Assembly (NCBI GenBank): GCA_015698045.1
Contig: BLAL01000321.1
Coordinates: 247,182 to 311,181, forward strand
Direction: 5' to 3'
DNA from: Rhizophagus clarus
Lineage: Eukaryota; Glomeromycota; Glomeromycetes; Glomerales; Glomeraceae
DNA: 64,000 bases
Shown: positions 1 through 11,426 of the stretch, in pieces
Layout of the letters: each line of letters starts with the position of its first letter
Numbering within the stretch: position 1 is the first letter of the stretch
The notes under the pieces: model-generated
What the model was told of the DNA's origin: nothing
Seen by the model: the letters and a program-made list of their open reading frames with translations, nothing else
Databases searched by the model: none
Position numbers and translations under genes: made by a program

Positions 1-149
1 TACAATACTTTAATATTCTTATAAGTATTATAAATATTTTATTTATTAATAAAAGGATACTGAACATATTTATAACAGTGCAACATGTAAATTTTTTTAA
101 ATTTTATAATTTTTTGATTAAATTTAATTTTTATTAATTTTCATTCATA

Positions 150-1110
150 AACAGCAATAATACTAGAAAATTATGAAAAAACACTTTCATCAGAATTGAA
201 GACAGAATTGTTAGGGCTTAATAGTTACGATGTATTGTATAATGATCGTTTTTTAAAAATTTGTATAATATTGAAAGGAATTAATTCATTTGATAACAGT
301 CTGCAAAAAAATTAATAGAATCGTTAGGAATAAATGTTCAAATCAATAAATTTATTGAAGATAGACGAGCATTATTAGTTAAGTATTGACGGAGTAATAT
401 TTTAATTATTTATTATAATCAAACTATAACAATCTAAAATTATTGATTTTATTTTAATAATATAAATTTAGAAAAAAGAGTTTGAATCAAGTGAAATTAA
501 AGCTAAACCAGGCATTTATGTAAGTTCATGTATTATTTATTAGCACATCATATAAATCATATTAATACCAATTTGAAATTTAATAGCGTTTAATAAGTTA
601 TTTGAAAAAAAACAACATTCCAATTGCAGTATGTAAATAAATACATTTTATCATTAGTTCTTACTAATTCATATATAATTTTCATAGGTTGCTACAAGTT
701 CATCAAGAGATAACTATTTATTAAAAGTGCGAAACCATAAGGATCTTTTTAATTTGTTTGATTATGTGACTTGTGGTGATGATACTGGAATTTTGCATGG
801 AAAACCAGAGCCCGATTTGTTTACTGAAACCTGGAAGAAGTTTGGTTGACCACATTTAAGCGAATGTTTAGTATTTGAAGACGCTATAAATGGCATTAAA
901 ACAGCAATGAGAGCTAGTATGAATGTACATTCTCAATTCTCAGATTTTATATTTCACTTAAAATTTTTTAACTATACTTTATATTTAGGCAATTTGGGTT
1001 ATTGATTCTGCAACTGATTATAATACAAATGAATTTCAAAATGTGTCAACAATTTCATCTTTGGAAAACATTAATCCATCTCTTTACGGCTTGGCATCCT
1101 ATAGTAAGTA
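150..1110 (+). pseudogene. Decayed HAD-superfamily phosphatase (HDHD1/GS1-like)
   Basis: Exon-like blocks in order resemble the HDHD1/GS1 group of HAD phosphatases, which dephosphorylate small phosphometabolites such as pseudouridine 5'-phosphate. Visible are a cap-like block near 150-260 (ILENYEKT), VATSS after an acceptor near 690, GKPEPD near 810-825, VFEDAINGI near 870-895 (HAD motif IV region) and a tail ending SSLENINPSLYGLASY near 1060-1105. An in-frame TGA lies at 847-849. One extra A in a run near 610-620 breaks the frame before the VATSS exon. The N-terminal nucleophile motif (DxD) is not seen and may lie left of the window. Family assignment comes from motifs, and the pseudogene call from the two lesions. 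Confidence 0.6.
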
Positions 1111-2266
1111 ATTTTAGTTGAAATGGCAAAAATATAAAAATTTCTTCTAAATCATTTATTAATTATTCTTTACTTGTCAAAAATAATTTGTTTTTTTGTA
1201 AAGCCGATTTGATTAAATAATAATTTGTTGTTTTTTAAGATAAAGCATCAATAATTACGTACTGCAAGAACGATATTTATTAAATTCATGTAATTTTAAT
1301 TAATTAAATAAGTTGTTATGAAATAATAATATTAAATAAATTCATCAAAATATTCATTATGAAAAGGATGATTACTTAATTTATGAAAGTGAAACACAAT
1401 TTTATTGAAATAAATAAAATAAGCCGCATTCTAATAATTCTGAATCGTACACTAGAAAATTTATTTTAGTTTGGCAAAGTTCTTAAGCATAAAGAGATCT
1501 ATAAATTAAAAAAAATTGTTAGCACTCTAATGCAGATATTCAAATTTTATACGAAGGAGTCCGGTCGATGTTTTCACCACTAAAACCTTCACAAGACGAT
1601 ATTTTTTGCCTAAGGCGATATATGAAGTTGAATTTAAAATATTATTGCAAACTTCCTGAAACAAGTGTTGTAACTGGGATACCTAATTTAGCTAATAATT
1701 TAATTTCAATTTAATTATTAAAACTTTTGTATTCTTTTATTATTTATTTAACGTGCAGTTATGTAGCATTTGGCTTTAGACTAATAAACGGGATTTTAAT
1801 ACTGATTATATTTAACTTGTTTTATTAATTAAAAAAATACTTGCTTTCAAAAGTAGTATGATCTGATTATATTTAAATAAAGAATAAATAAAGATAATGA
1901 CTCACAACAAATAATATAACAACTTTATTTAATATTAAACAAAATACTACATTCTATATTATTTAAAAAATAATTATTTTTATTGATTATATTAATTTGT
2001 TATTGCCAATTCCGCCTTGAAGATTTTATACACAATATCATGTAATTTCAAAAATCTTTCTTATAATCATCTCATCACTGAGTAAATTTAAATTATTTAT
2101 TAACTAGCTTTTCGATTGCAAAGTAATTCATCCAAGCGCAAGCACAATTGTCATCTTATCTCGTTTGAGCCTTGCACCTTTACTTTTGTTAAAAATACAT
2201 TGACGTATCTGACAGACTTCGATAATATTATTAAGTTTGTATAATATTTATATCATGATATTGAAA
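1111..2266. other. Gene-free AT-rich spacer
   Basis: No supportable ORF, RNA gene or repeat was seen. The stretch separates the HAD relic from the 3' end of the F-box-like gene. Confidence 0.5.
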
Positions 2267-3424
2267 TTAACTAATTCTAATATTAAATTTAAAATTACTG
2301 AATTTTTTAAAATTATTTAAAAAATGGTCATCTTCATTCAAATCATCACTTTTAAATTTTACCAATTTTAAATTGCTATTCAAATTATGATCGCGATTTT
2401 CCAAAATATTCATTTTATAATTAAAGAATTCAACACGATCTATTTCTTTATAATCTAAAATATTTTCAAGTGATTGTAATGTTTTATAATTATAAATATA
2501 AATCGTTAAATATTTTATAATTCTGCAATATTCTATAAAATCTAAATATGTATCATAAGTGTCTTGCAGTGTGCTTAGTTCTTTTAACTTAAAACCGTGT
2601 TTCTTGAGCAAGCTCTTTAGACCAAGATTTTTATTTTTAAAATCTAACATACCACTACGAATTCTTAAAATCTTCAAATGCATCATATCAAGAGATGTCA
2701 AAGTATCAAAGTTAATTTCATCCTTGAAATTTAAATAAAAGTTATCTATTTCTAATATTTCAACGTTAGAAAATTTCTGAATAAATGAATAATTTTTTGG
2801 TAATAAACCCTTTAATTTGAGTTTTTTTAAAGTAGTTATTTCTGAAAAGAGTGGCAATAATTCTTCCCAAATTTCAGACATTACTTCTAATTTCAAGCTG
2901 TTTAAAAACTGTTGCTTATTTATAATCTTTATCAAGCTACTGTTTGATTCATGATCAGTTGAAAATGTTGCATTGATTGACTGTAGCCAATTACATTTAA
3001 ATAAAAATTCTAAATTTTTATTAGAAGTCATCTTGATTTTTTTAATGTTATAACTTTCAAAAATTTTAATTATTACTTTAGTTATCGGTATGTCTTTTTC
3101 AAGAAAATCAAATTTTATTATTTTGTCAATATTTACTTGTCTGCAAAACGAAAAATAACTATAAAGTGGTTGAAAATTACAGTTATTCATTGGGCCACTA
3201 AATTCTGTAGATAAGCAACGATAAATTATTGGCATTATATTATATAACTTTTGTGAATTTGACAATGGCCAGTATAAAGCTTGTTCCCATAAAAATGGTA
3301 CTGTAAATGATGATAGCTTTTTATTCACAAGTAAAAGGGAATGCAGTGAAAATTTATCATTTCGTAGTTCTTTTATTACTATTGTAATAATTTCGGCTGG
3401 AAAATTCAAAATATTATTATTCAT
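2267..3424 (-). CDS. F-box-like/LRR-type protein
   Basis: An open frame of about 385 codons from the chosen ATG; an upstream in-frame ATG at 3538 would add 38 residues. The chosen start puts an F-box-like helix pair at the extreme N-terminus (NFPAEIITIVIKEL, then LHSLLLVNKKLSSFTVPFLW), which is the usual place. The rest is leucine/isoleucine/asparagine-rich with irregular leucine-rich-repeat spacing (for example LKLKGLLPK and LEILEIDNFYL) and no catalytic motif. Proteins of this build normally act as substrate receptors of SCF ubiquitin ligases and form large families in Glomeromycotina. No intron is needed. The promoter side abuts a 73-bp tandem array. The role is inferred from the fold class only. 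Confidence 0.7.
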   Translation of the reverse strand: MNNNILNFPAEIITIVIKELRNDKFSLHSLLLVNKKLSSFTVPFLWEQALYWPLSNSQKLYNIMPIIYRCLSTEFSGPMNNCNFQPLYSYFSFCRQVNIDKIIKFDFLEKDIPITKVIIKIFESYNIKKIKMTSNKNLEFLFKCNWLQSINATFSTDHESNSSLIKIINKQQFLNSLKLEVMSEIWEELLPLFSEITTLKKLKLKGLLPKNYSFIQKFSNVEILEIDNFYLNFKDEINFDTLTSLDMMHLKILRIRSGMLDFKNKNLGLKSLLKKHGFKLKELSTLQDTYDTYLDFIEYCRIIKYLTIYIYNYKTLQSLENILDYKEIDRVEFFNYKMNILENRDHNLNSNLKLVKFKSDDLNEDDHFLNNFKKFSNFKFNIRIS

Positions 3425-3540
3425 TCTTACTGAGAAATACATGCAAACTCGTGCTTTATTTATAATAAAATCATAGATCTCTTGTTTACTAATTAAATAA
3501 AATTTATTTCGCTCTGCTACTCCTATTCTATTACGCATTC

Positions 3541-3985
3541 TAACTCTGAAGTTTCAGAATTAATAACTATTTAGTCATAAAAGACGCACGCGGTTATACA
3601 ATAATGACACGTTCTAACTCCGAATTTTTAAAACTAATAATTATTTAGTCATAAAAAATGCACGCGGTTATACAAATAATAACTTATTTGATGCCGAAGT
3701 TTCAAAGCTAATAATTATTTAGTCATAAAGGATGCACGCGGTTATACAAATAATAACATATCTGAGGCAGAAGATTCAAAGCTTAAATTATTTAGTCATA
3801 AAGAATGCACGCGGTAATATTAATAATAACATAAATGACGCATTTTAACTCTGAAAATTCAAATATAATAATTATTTGTTATAAAAAAAATATGCGTTTA
3901 TCAAATAATAACATAGAAGACGCGTTCTAACTCGAAGTTTAAAAGTAATAATTATTTAGTTATTAAAGAAGCATGATGGTTTTAC
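3541..3985. repeat. ~73-bp tandem array, about 6 units
   Basis: The block ATTTAGTCATAAA recurs near 3571, 3645, 3717 and 3791, with decayed versions near 3870 and 3955. Each is followed by GCACGCGGTTATAC or a variant. The array lies immediately upstream of the F-box-like gene, so it could carry promoter sites; that is inference. Confidence 0.75.
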
Positions 3986-5046
3986 CCTTTCATCAGATGG
4001 AAACTTTGGTGTTACGGGCCTTCTGCTATTAAGACGATCGAGTAAGGTAATATTTTAATAAGGACTATAAACTTTGCGATGTGAAAATTTCTGATCAATT
4101 TGAGTACGATTGCAGCTGTGGTTGGCTAATTATTCGTAAAGTATTTAATAAATTTGATATTATCATAATAAAAAAAAAAATAAAAATAAAAGACGCATGC
4201 GGTTATATCGTTATTTTAATATGCATTGTATTGTAAAAGAATTTTTAATATATATTATATCGTTTTAATAATATTTTTTTTTTTTTGATATCATTGAATT
4301 TTTAATATGAATTAAATCGTTGTGAAATTATTTTTCTTTGATTTCAATGAAATTTCAATACGCATTTTTACGCATTAATACTAAGAAATTATGAATATTT
4401 ATTTTCAAATCGAACTGATAATTCATTAATTTATCAACTTACTTCTTTTATTATTAATTTGTTCATTCCAATTAGAAAGCAATTTAATATAGTCATCATA
4501 ATTAACTAATTTTCTTTTATAAAATAAAGAGCAACCATTCATAAATCGTGTTCATGAAGTTTAGTGATTTCGCACGTATTAAATATGCATTTTTCTTTCG
4601 GTATTAATTGTAATGCGATATATGAAAGCTTATTACAAGCAAAACAAAACTTCATCACACTAAAGTTTAAAACTATTTACATTATTTGTTTATATTTTAT
4701 AGTTTATAATGTAATGTGTTCGTTCATTGCATCATTTACTAGTATTATTTGCATTTGTGTATTATTGCATTGTCGCGAAATTATGGTCGCCGCAGAATTA
4801 TGGAATTATTACTATTATAATAATTAGTAAATAAATTGCATCATCTATCAACTCACAAATCTAATAACACTTATTAATGTTGTTAATCCAATAAATTGAG
4901 TCTCACGTGACGTTAAATATATTACAAAAAAATCAAAGAAAATCTAATAAATTATGTTTAAAAAAGTCCATTAGAATTCGATAGCTTCTATTTTTTTTAA
5001 ATAAACTTTAGTTGAGTATAGTTTCATTTTAGTAAAAATTACCACC
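3986..5046. other. Gene-free AT-rich spacer
   Basis: Nothing recognised. A GTG-started frame at 4564-4827 has no homology that I recognise and no good start, and is not called. Confidence 0.45.
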
Positions 5047-5622
5047 TCATACTGTAAATGGCGGAACATAACTAACTTGACTAATTTGTTCTTGATAACT
5101 TGATTCACAACCACAATGTCTACCAAGCAATTTACACTTTTCACAAAGTGTTTCTATATGGCCCTCTAATACTTTTTCGCTGTCTCTTTCATTTTCAAAC
5201 ACAGCAAATTCTTTCTTATAAAAATTATAAACTAATTTTTGTTTAAATCTTTCTTTTAGAAACTCATCTAGTAGTTCTTCTACATCAAATTTGGCATATT
5301 TTTTGCACTTTAAGCATTGAAGGTGATATTTCTTTAGCATCTCTATTTGTCCCTCGCTTGCTTTCAAATCAGCATTACATAAAAAGGAAGAAAACTTATG
5401 ACCGCACTGACAGGATAAACTCCAATAGAACTTAATTCCACGTTCAAATCCATTCTTTTTAGTCAAGATTTCTTGAAAGTTCAAGTTTTCGATCTTGTGC
5501 GAAGTTTTCACATGTTTCAGGAATTCTGAAAAGGAGTTGAAACCTTCTCCACATTTACAAAAAAACTTATAATAGATTCTTTTTTTCGCTTCTTGAAAAG
5601 TCTTTCTTTTACTCTCAATTTT
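5047..5622 (-). pseudogene. Zinc-binding (3CxxC-like) protein, 5'-truncated
   Basis: An ATG is available at 5511, giving 154 aa, but the frame is open further upstream to a TGA near 5625 and encodes a plausible finger (CKCGEGFNSF...HVKTSH) just before that ATG. The true start is therefore missing or on an unseen exon. The body has paired cysteines CQCGHKF, CLKCKKY and CEKCKLLGRHCGC, resembling 3CxxC zinc-ribbon proteins of the receptor-transporting-protein type. Spacing and order are as expected for that domain; the finger upstream is unusual. It could be a spliced gene with a lost first exon, or a fragment. I found no internal stop between 5622 and 5047. Confidence 0.5.
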
Positions 5623-6220
5623 TTTTCACCAAATTATAGCCATTCTGCTTTTTCTTTTCTTGAAGGAGAGGAGAAGTAATTGCTAAATTTCTTTTGATTG
5701 TTTGCTGAAAGTGTCTTACTAAGACAAGAGCGTAAAATTTTGAAATAATGGACTTAATCATACTATATTTTGGGTTGTTTATATCCGCCGATTTGCGGAA
5801 TTAAGGGTTTGGGTCATCTGACTCAAAATCAGCTGTGTGGCGCAGTTCCGGTTAAGATCAAACTGTTCCTAAATAAAAAATTATATATTTACTTAGTTAA
5901 TCAAAAAAACGGCGAGACAGCACACTTTCTTGGGAATAATAATCACAGGTCACATAAGTATAGAATGTTTTAAATTGTAATAAACAAGGTATACATAGAG
6001 TATACAAGTTCGTAAACTACAGTAATATGAATCTTGCGAGAATTTTTTTAACGAATTTTCTCTAAGCAATATAACTTTACATAGATGGCTTTTTCAAATA
6101 ACTTTGTTTGAAATTCTTATTAAAGTATTCAATTTTGATAAATTGAAAAGTCATCGCTATTGATTTAAACTTATTAAGACTTCTTAATAATTTAGATTAT
6201 TGCGCATCATTCTTAAATCA
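5623..6220. other. Spacer with short G/C-richer patch
   Basis: AT-rich DNA with a less AT-rich patch near 5770-5860. That patch contains TGGCGCAGTTCCGG, which resembles a Pol III A box, but no B box follows, so no RNA gene is called. Confidence 0.4.
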
Positions 6221-6338
6221 AAAAATTTTATAAGTCTAATATTTATTTTAATTTAAAAAAACTCTTCCCCGTTCCGTTCACAACCATAATAAAATTTAAA
6301 ACAAAATTTTTTATTTTATTTTATTTAATAACGACGTT

Positions 6339-7985
6339 ATGGAGTTGAGCCAAAATAAATATTTTATGGAAGAAGAATATCTCCCTACTGACAACGACTC
6401 TTCTTCTGAAGCTGAAGAGTCCTCTTCTACCGTTTCTTATTCAGTTTATCAGGAAGGCTGTGAGCCTCCCGTTCCTCAACCTCTTTGGTCCAAAGTTCAG
6501 TCCAAGAAAAAAGGGAAAAAGAAACAGAAGAAAAATAAAAACAAGCAACCTGTATCTTCGTCACGGCCTTCTATCCCTGCGATAATAACAACAGATGCCC
6601 AAATAGCGTCGTGGTGCACACAATATGAACAACATGTTCTTGCTTTGCTTGACGAAAATTTTCAACATATTACAAGTGGCACTGCCCAGGAACAAGGCAA
6701 AAGGTTAATAAAGACCTTTGGCGCTGCTGCTGAACCTGTAAGATACAAAGACATATCACGCAAAACAAACATTCCAAACACACTGGTTTCTTTGATAATA
6801 CACTCAGGCCTAAGGATTTTTGAAGCTTTTCTTCACCAGCCTGAATTTTTTCAAAAAATATCGTCCAACCTTGAGGAAAAAGTGGGCGGTCCAGTTGCAG
6901 ATGGAATTTCACGTAATATACAGAATCTGGTAAATTCTGGTGACTCACACCTAGTTACACCACTGATAATACCTGAATTAGGAATATCTCAGCCTGGTAC
7001 CTCCTCAAAATCGCCGATTATGCCCGAGCAGCGACCGCCTACAGCTGATGAGGAATTGATTGACGTAAACATGGAGAACACCAATGATGAGACTCTTATA
7101 CCTCTGCAACCTTCTGGTAGTAGTAATACTACACCAAAAGACAAGAAGAAAAAGAAGGTTACAGATAAATCGGTGGAAAAAATATTCATAGATACTAACA
7201 TTCCTGATGAAAAAGTTAATAATATTAGGGATATCTTCGTTTATGACGTACCCTCAAGTTGGTCTCACGAAAAAATACTTGCCAAACTTAAAGCGTGGGG
7301 AGATCCTATCTCGATGACTGTGAAGAAGCAAAGGAAATACCAAACGCTTCGAATCAAAATATGTCTCTCAACTTTTGCACTCGCTTCCTTCGAACAGGGG
7401 ATATGGTAATACTCCCTTGGTGATATATCTGTACGTTAGTTCTCTGGAAACTGGTCACTACACCAAAGGAAAAAAAGAGAACAGTTTCGCTTATACCTTA
7501 ATGATTTACCTCAAGAATCTCGTTATTGGTCAACATGGGAACGCACTGCTCCTTCTCAGGAAATGTTTGGTAATTTACCAATCAAAGCTATTAAACAATT
7601 TGAAACAGGTGGAAAGGCCTCGATTGTAGTCTTCTTCGAAAAATATGATGATGTGGAAATCTGTAGGAAAACCAGATTTAATTTCAATCACAACGATGTT
7701 GACTACTCTCTCCCATGGTGTTCAGCTCCCCTTACTGCCTCACAAACAAAAAAGTCCAAGGATTCCTCTGGTTTGACTAAGAAGTCCAAAAGTAAAGACT
7801 CCTTTAAGAAGACCAAGAATTCTAGTTCCTCAAAAACTCACTTGGCTAATTCTAAACCTAACAAGGACAAGACGAAGACTTCGAAAAAGTCAAAAGACAA
7901 GAAAAAGAAGAAGTCCTCGAGCAAGAAGACTGATGATAATATGGATATTGTCAAACTGTTGCTAACTCTAATATCTAAATTTTAG
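6339..7985 (+). pseudogene. LINE ORF1 (gag-like, RRM-like) with two nonsense codons
   Basis: A single frame of 548 codons from ATG 6339 to the stop at 7983-7985, interrupted only by TAA at 7407-7409 and TAG at 7437-7439. The second replaces a tryptophan expected in VRWFSGNW. Features in order are an acidic serine-rich N-terminus, a lysine-rich patch near residues 50-70, a helical middle, a second basic patch near 268, an RRM-like block (IFVYDVPSSWSHEKIL near residue 300), a second conserved block after the stops, and a C-terminal lysine/serine tail. ORF1 proteins bind LINE RNA and chaperone integration. No frameshift is present, so inactivation by point mutation looks recent. Confidence 0.7.
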
Positions 7986-8244
7986 TCGTATATAGTGTTT
8001 TATTTTATTTTTTTGGGTTGGGTTCTGTGTTGGATAGGTTGCTACAATTTTCTCCCTTAATTGGAAGTTGGGACTTTGGTCCAACCGGTCAGCCTGTTTC
8101 GATAGGTTTGGAGTCTGCTTAATTCTAGCTACTTTCTCGGAGTTGGTTTCGATATAGTTAGTTTTTTTTGTACTCTTGACGTCGCCCTAAGGGCATTTAC
8201 TTAATAAAGTAACTGGTTTCAAAAATAAAAAAAAAAATAAAAAT
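7986..8244 (+). other. 3' untranslated region and A-rich tail of the LINE-like copy
   Basis: Less AT-rich than the surrounding DNA, with no ORF, ending in A-rich repeats that abut the downstream TSD. This is the part expected to be recognised by the partner reverse transcriptase; inference from the family. Confidence 0.6.
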
Positions 8245-8469
8245 AAAAATTTTATAAGTCTTTCGTTTTTTTCAAAAATTGGTGTAATTTCCTAAAAAAT
8301 GTATCTACGATTGAATTAATAAGACTGATTTTCATCTTTCGTAAAGTAAAAGAACAAGCCACTAATATGAAAAAAAATATTTCATTATAAACGTAATTAT
8401 CAAATTTAATTTCGATTATTCTTTTACATAATCATATTACAAATTTCATATTAGTTTAATCTTATTCAC

Positions 8470-9070
8470 TACCATCAAATTGGATTTTTGTTTCTTTTTC
8501 ATTTTTCATTATCCTTATTTCTTTTATTCTACTCCCTTACTTTCCTTTCATTCCATTTACTTTGTTTTCTTTCTTGTTTCTTCTTTTTCTCATCTCTTTC
8601 TATTCCATTTCCCTCTTTTTTTTAATTTTTTTCACTCATTCATATACCCTTTCTTTCAGTTCTTTTCATTTTATTCCCCTTGTTTTTGTTTCTTTCCATT
8701 TCTCTTTTATTACTTTCTTACTTTTTTCTGTTTCTTTTCTCTTTGTTAACTTCACTCTTTTTATTATTTTTGTTTATTTCACTTTCTTTTTGTTGTTTTT
8801 ATTTCCTTTTTTTTTCTCCCATTATTTTTATTTCTTTCATACCTCTTTCATTTCCTTTATTTTTCATTTATTTTTATTCCTTTATTATTTTGTTCTCTTT
8901 TATTTCTCTTGTTATTTTTGTTCTCTTTTATTTTCCTCTTTGATATTTTTGTCTCTTTTTAATCCCCTCTTACTTTTAATTTTTTCTTTAGTTTTTTTTT
9001 TTTTATTCTTTCTATCACCCTTTATTTCTTACTCTTCTTTTTATTATTATTCAAATTTTTTATTAATATA
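8470..9070. repeat. ~600-bp polypyrimidine (T/C) tract
   Basis: The plus strand is almost only T and C with scattered A. All long reading frames here (phenylalanine/leucine/serine only) are low-complexity artefacts. Together with 8262-8469 and 9071-9420 there is no gene. Confidence 0.8.
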
Positions 9071-9699
9071 TTCTCTTATTTTGGATAAAAAAATATACAA
9101 TAATATCAATAAAATATATAAATTTTAGATTAATTAATAAATTGCACAGCTTTAAGTTTTTAAACTTGTAAAGTAAATAAAGTTTAGAAAAATGTTCTTT
9201 TATTCGTGATTTAAAAATTCTAAAATTAGCCAATCAAAAATTTTATTTAAGTTATGTGATAGGGATCACTATGGTGATAGGATCATCAAGTAATAATACC
9301 CTTTTAAAAAAAAAATACTGAAATAGTTCTAATATTTTTTTATATGATATAAAATTACCAAAATTTAATCTAAAATAAATTATGAATTTAATGACTTGAC
9401 TTAAATATTATAGGTCAAGTTAGAGTTCTGAATAGGTAAAAATCAATCCAAGTGATCTGTCAAATTAATCCAAAATATCTGGGTCAGGTTATCAAATTCA
9501 TGACCCAATATCAGGTCAGGTCACAGTTTTGACCTGATCTAACTAACCTGTTAACCTGAAGTTTTCTTATATTAAAAATATTCCATTTAAATTCTAAGCA
9601 TAATATAATTAAATATTAAAAAGTAAAACCTGATTTTATTATTATTATTAAATTAGCTGATTTATTATTATGTAATTTAAAAAAATGTGACATTTATTA

Positions 9700-11290
9700 T
9701 TAAAATGTTTTCTAATGTTAACTTTTCATGTTAAAATAAATTAAAAAAAATTTTTTTTTATCAAAAAACTGGACTATGACATTTTTTTATCAAAAAGAAT
9801 CAAAAATAAGTTTTTTAACATTTTTTTTATCAAGCTGAATTAAAAAAAACATTTTTTTAATATTAAAAAAACATTTTTATCATTTTTATCAAACTGAGTT
9901 AAAAAAAATGGTTTAATATTTTTTTTATCAGACCAAATCAAAAAACAACAGTTTTCAACGTTTTTTATCAATATGAATCAATCAATTAAAAAAATATTTC
10001 TTATCATTTTTTATTAAACTAAATAAAAAAAAGCAGTTTAATTTTTTTTTTACTAAACCAAATCAATAAAACATCAAAATAAATTAAAAAAAATATTTTA
10101 ACATTTTTTAACTTTTTTTTTCAAAACAGATTAAAAAACATTTTTAAACAGGTTTTACCATTTTATTATCAAAAATGAATAAAAAAAATGTTTCTTAATA
10201 TTTTTTATTAAACTAAAAATATTTTTCAACATTTTTTATCAATATGAATCAATCGATCAAAAAAAAAATGCTTTTCAACATTTTTTTATTAAAATGAATT
10301 AATCAATCCAAAAAAAATGTTTTTTAATATTTTTTTATCAAAATGAATTAATCAATCCAAAAAAAAAAAATGTTTAACATTTTTTTTATCAAACCAAATC
10401 AAAAAAATGTCAAACTGTTTTTTAACTTTTTTTATCAAAATGAATTAAAAAATGATTTTAAATGGTTTAATTTATTTTATTATCAAAAACAAATCAAAAA
10501 TAATGTTTCTTAATATTTTTTACAAACTGAATAAAAAAAAATGGTTTTCAACATTTTTTATCAATATGAATCAATCAATCAAAAAATAAAAAACATTTTT
10601 TTTTATTTTTTATCAAACCGAATAACAAAAAGCAGTTTAATTTTTTTGCCAAACTGAATCAATAAAATGTTAAAATGAATTAAAAAAAAATGTTTTAATG
10701 TTTTTTAACTTTTTTTTTAAAACAGATTAAAAATGTTTTTAAATAGGCTTTATCATTTTATTATCAAAAATGAATAAAAAAAATGTTTTTTAACGCTTTT
10801 TATCAAACTAAATCAAAAAAACGTTTTTTAATATGTTTTATCAATATGAATCAATTAATCAAAAAAAACGCTTTTCAACATTTTTTTATCAAAATGAATT
10901 AATTAATCAATCTAAAAAACGTTTTTTAACATTTTTTTTATCAGACTAAATCAAAAAAATGTCAAATGTTTTTTAACTTTTTTTTTATCAAACAGATTAA
11001 AAAACAGTTTTAAACAATTTTGATTTGTTTTATTATCAAACTGAATCAAAAAAAACACTTTTTACCATTATTTTATAAAATAATTAAACAAATTATAAAA
11101 AATAAATTTTTATTAAATAAATTAAAAAACAAAATTTTAACATTTTTTTTTATCAAAACAAATTTAAAAAAAACAGATTTGACACTTTTTTAATGGTTCA
11201 TTATTATAATAAATTTAAAAAACAGTATTTTTTAATATTTTATTATAAAGTTTTATTACTCATTTTTTAACGTTTTATTATTATTAAACT
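9700..11290. repeat. Degenerate A/T tandem array
   Basis: Recurring units alternate AACATTTTTTTATCA with AATGAATCAATCAAAAAAA (unit size roughly 60-110 bp, irregular). Long T runs and A runs face each other and could form hairpins. There is no coding potential. Confidence 0.65.
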
Positions 11291-11426
11291 ATTAAAAGAA
11301 CTGAATCTTCTTTCGTATTAAGAATAAATGATTAATTAATTTTGATAAAAACATTCAAAACTTTTTTTGAAGTGTTTTAATAAAAAGTTTTGTAATAGGT
11401 AAACAGATTATTTGATTACTTAAAAT

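Larger units (their letters stand above)
6221..8261 (+). mobile_element. ORF1-only LINE-like retroelement copy with 17-bp TSD
   Basis: The 17-nt sequence AAAAATTTTATAAGTCT occurs at 6221-6237 and again at 8245-8261. It brackets a unit of about 2.0 kb that ends in an A-rich (AAAAAT)-type tail at 8228-8244. Long direct flanks plus an A-rich 3' end are the marks of target-primed reverse transcription. The unit holds only an ORF1-like frame and a 3' untranslated stretch; there is no endonuclease or reverse transcriptase. It therefore moved in trans, like HAL1-type half-LINEs. Confidence 0.75.

Noticed and set aside
4564-4827. 87-codon plus-strand frame
   Set aside because: Starts at GTG, has hydrophobic AT-driven composition and no recognised family; not a plausible eukaryotic start.
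5830-5850. Pol III A-box-like TGGCGCAGTTCCGG, possible tRNA or SINE
   Set aside because: No B box at a suitable distance and no cloverleaf.
8480-9128. Phe/Leu/Ser-rich frames of up to 188 codons
   Set aside because: Pure products of the polypyrimidine tract; several frames are open at once.
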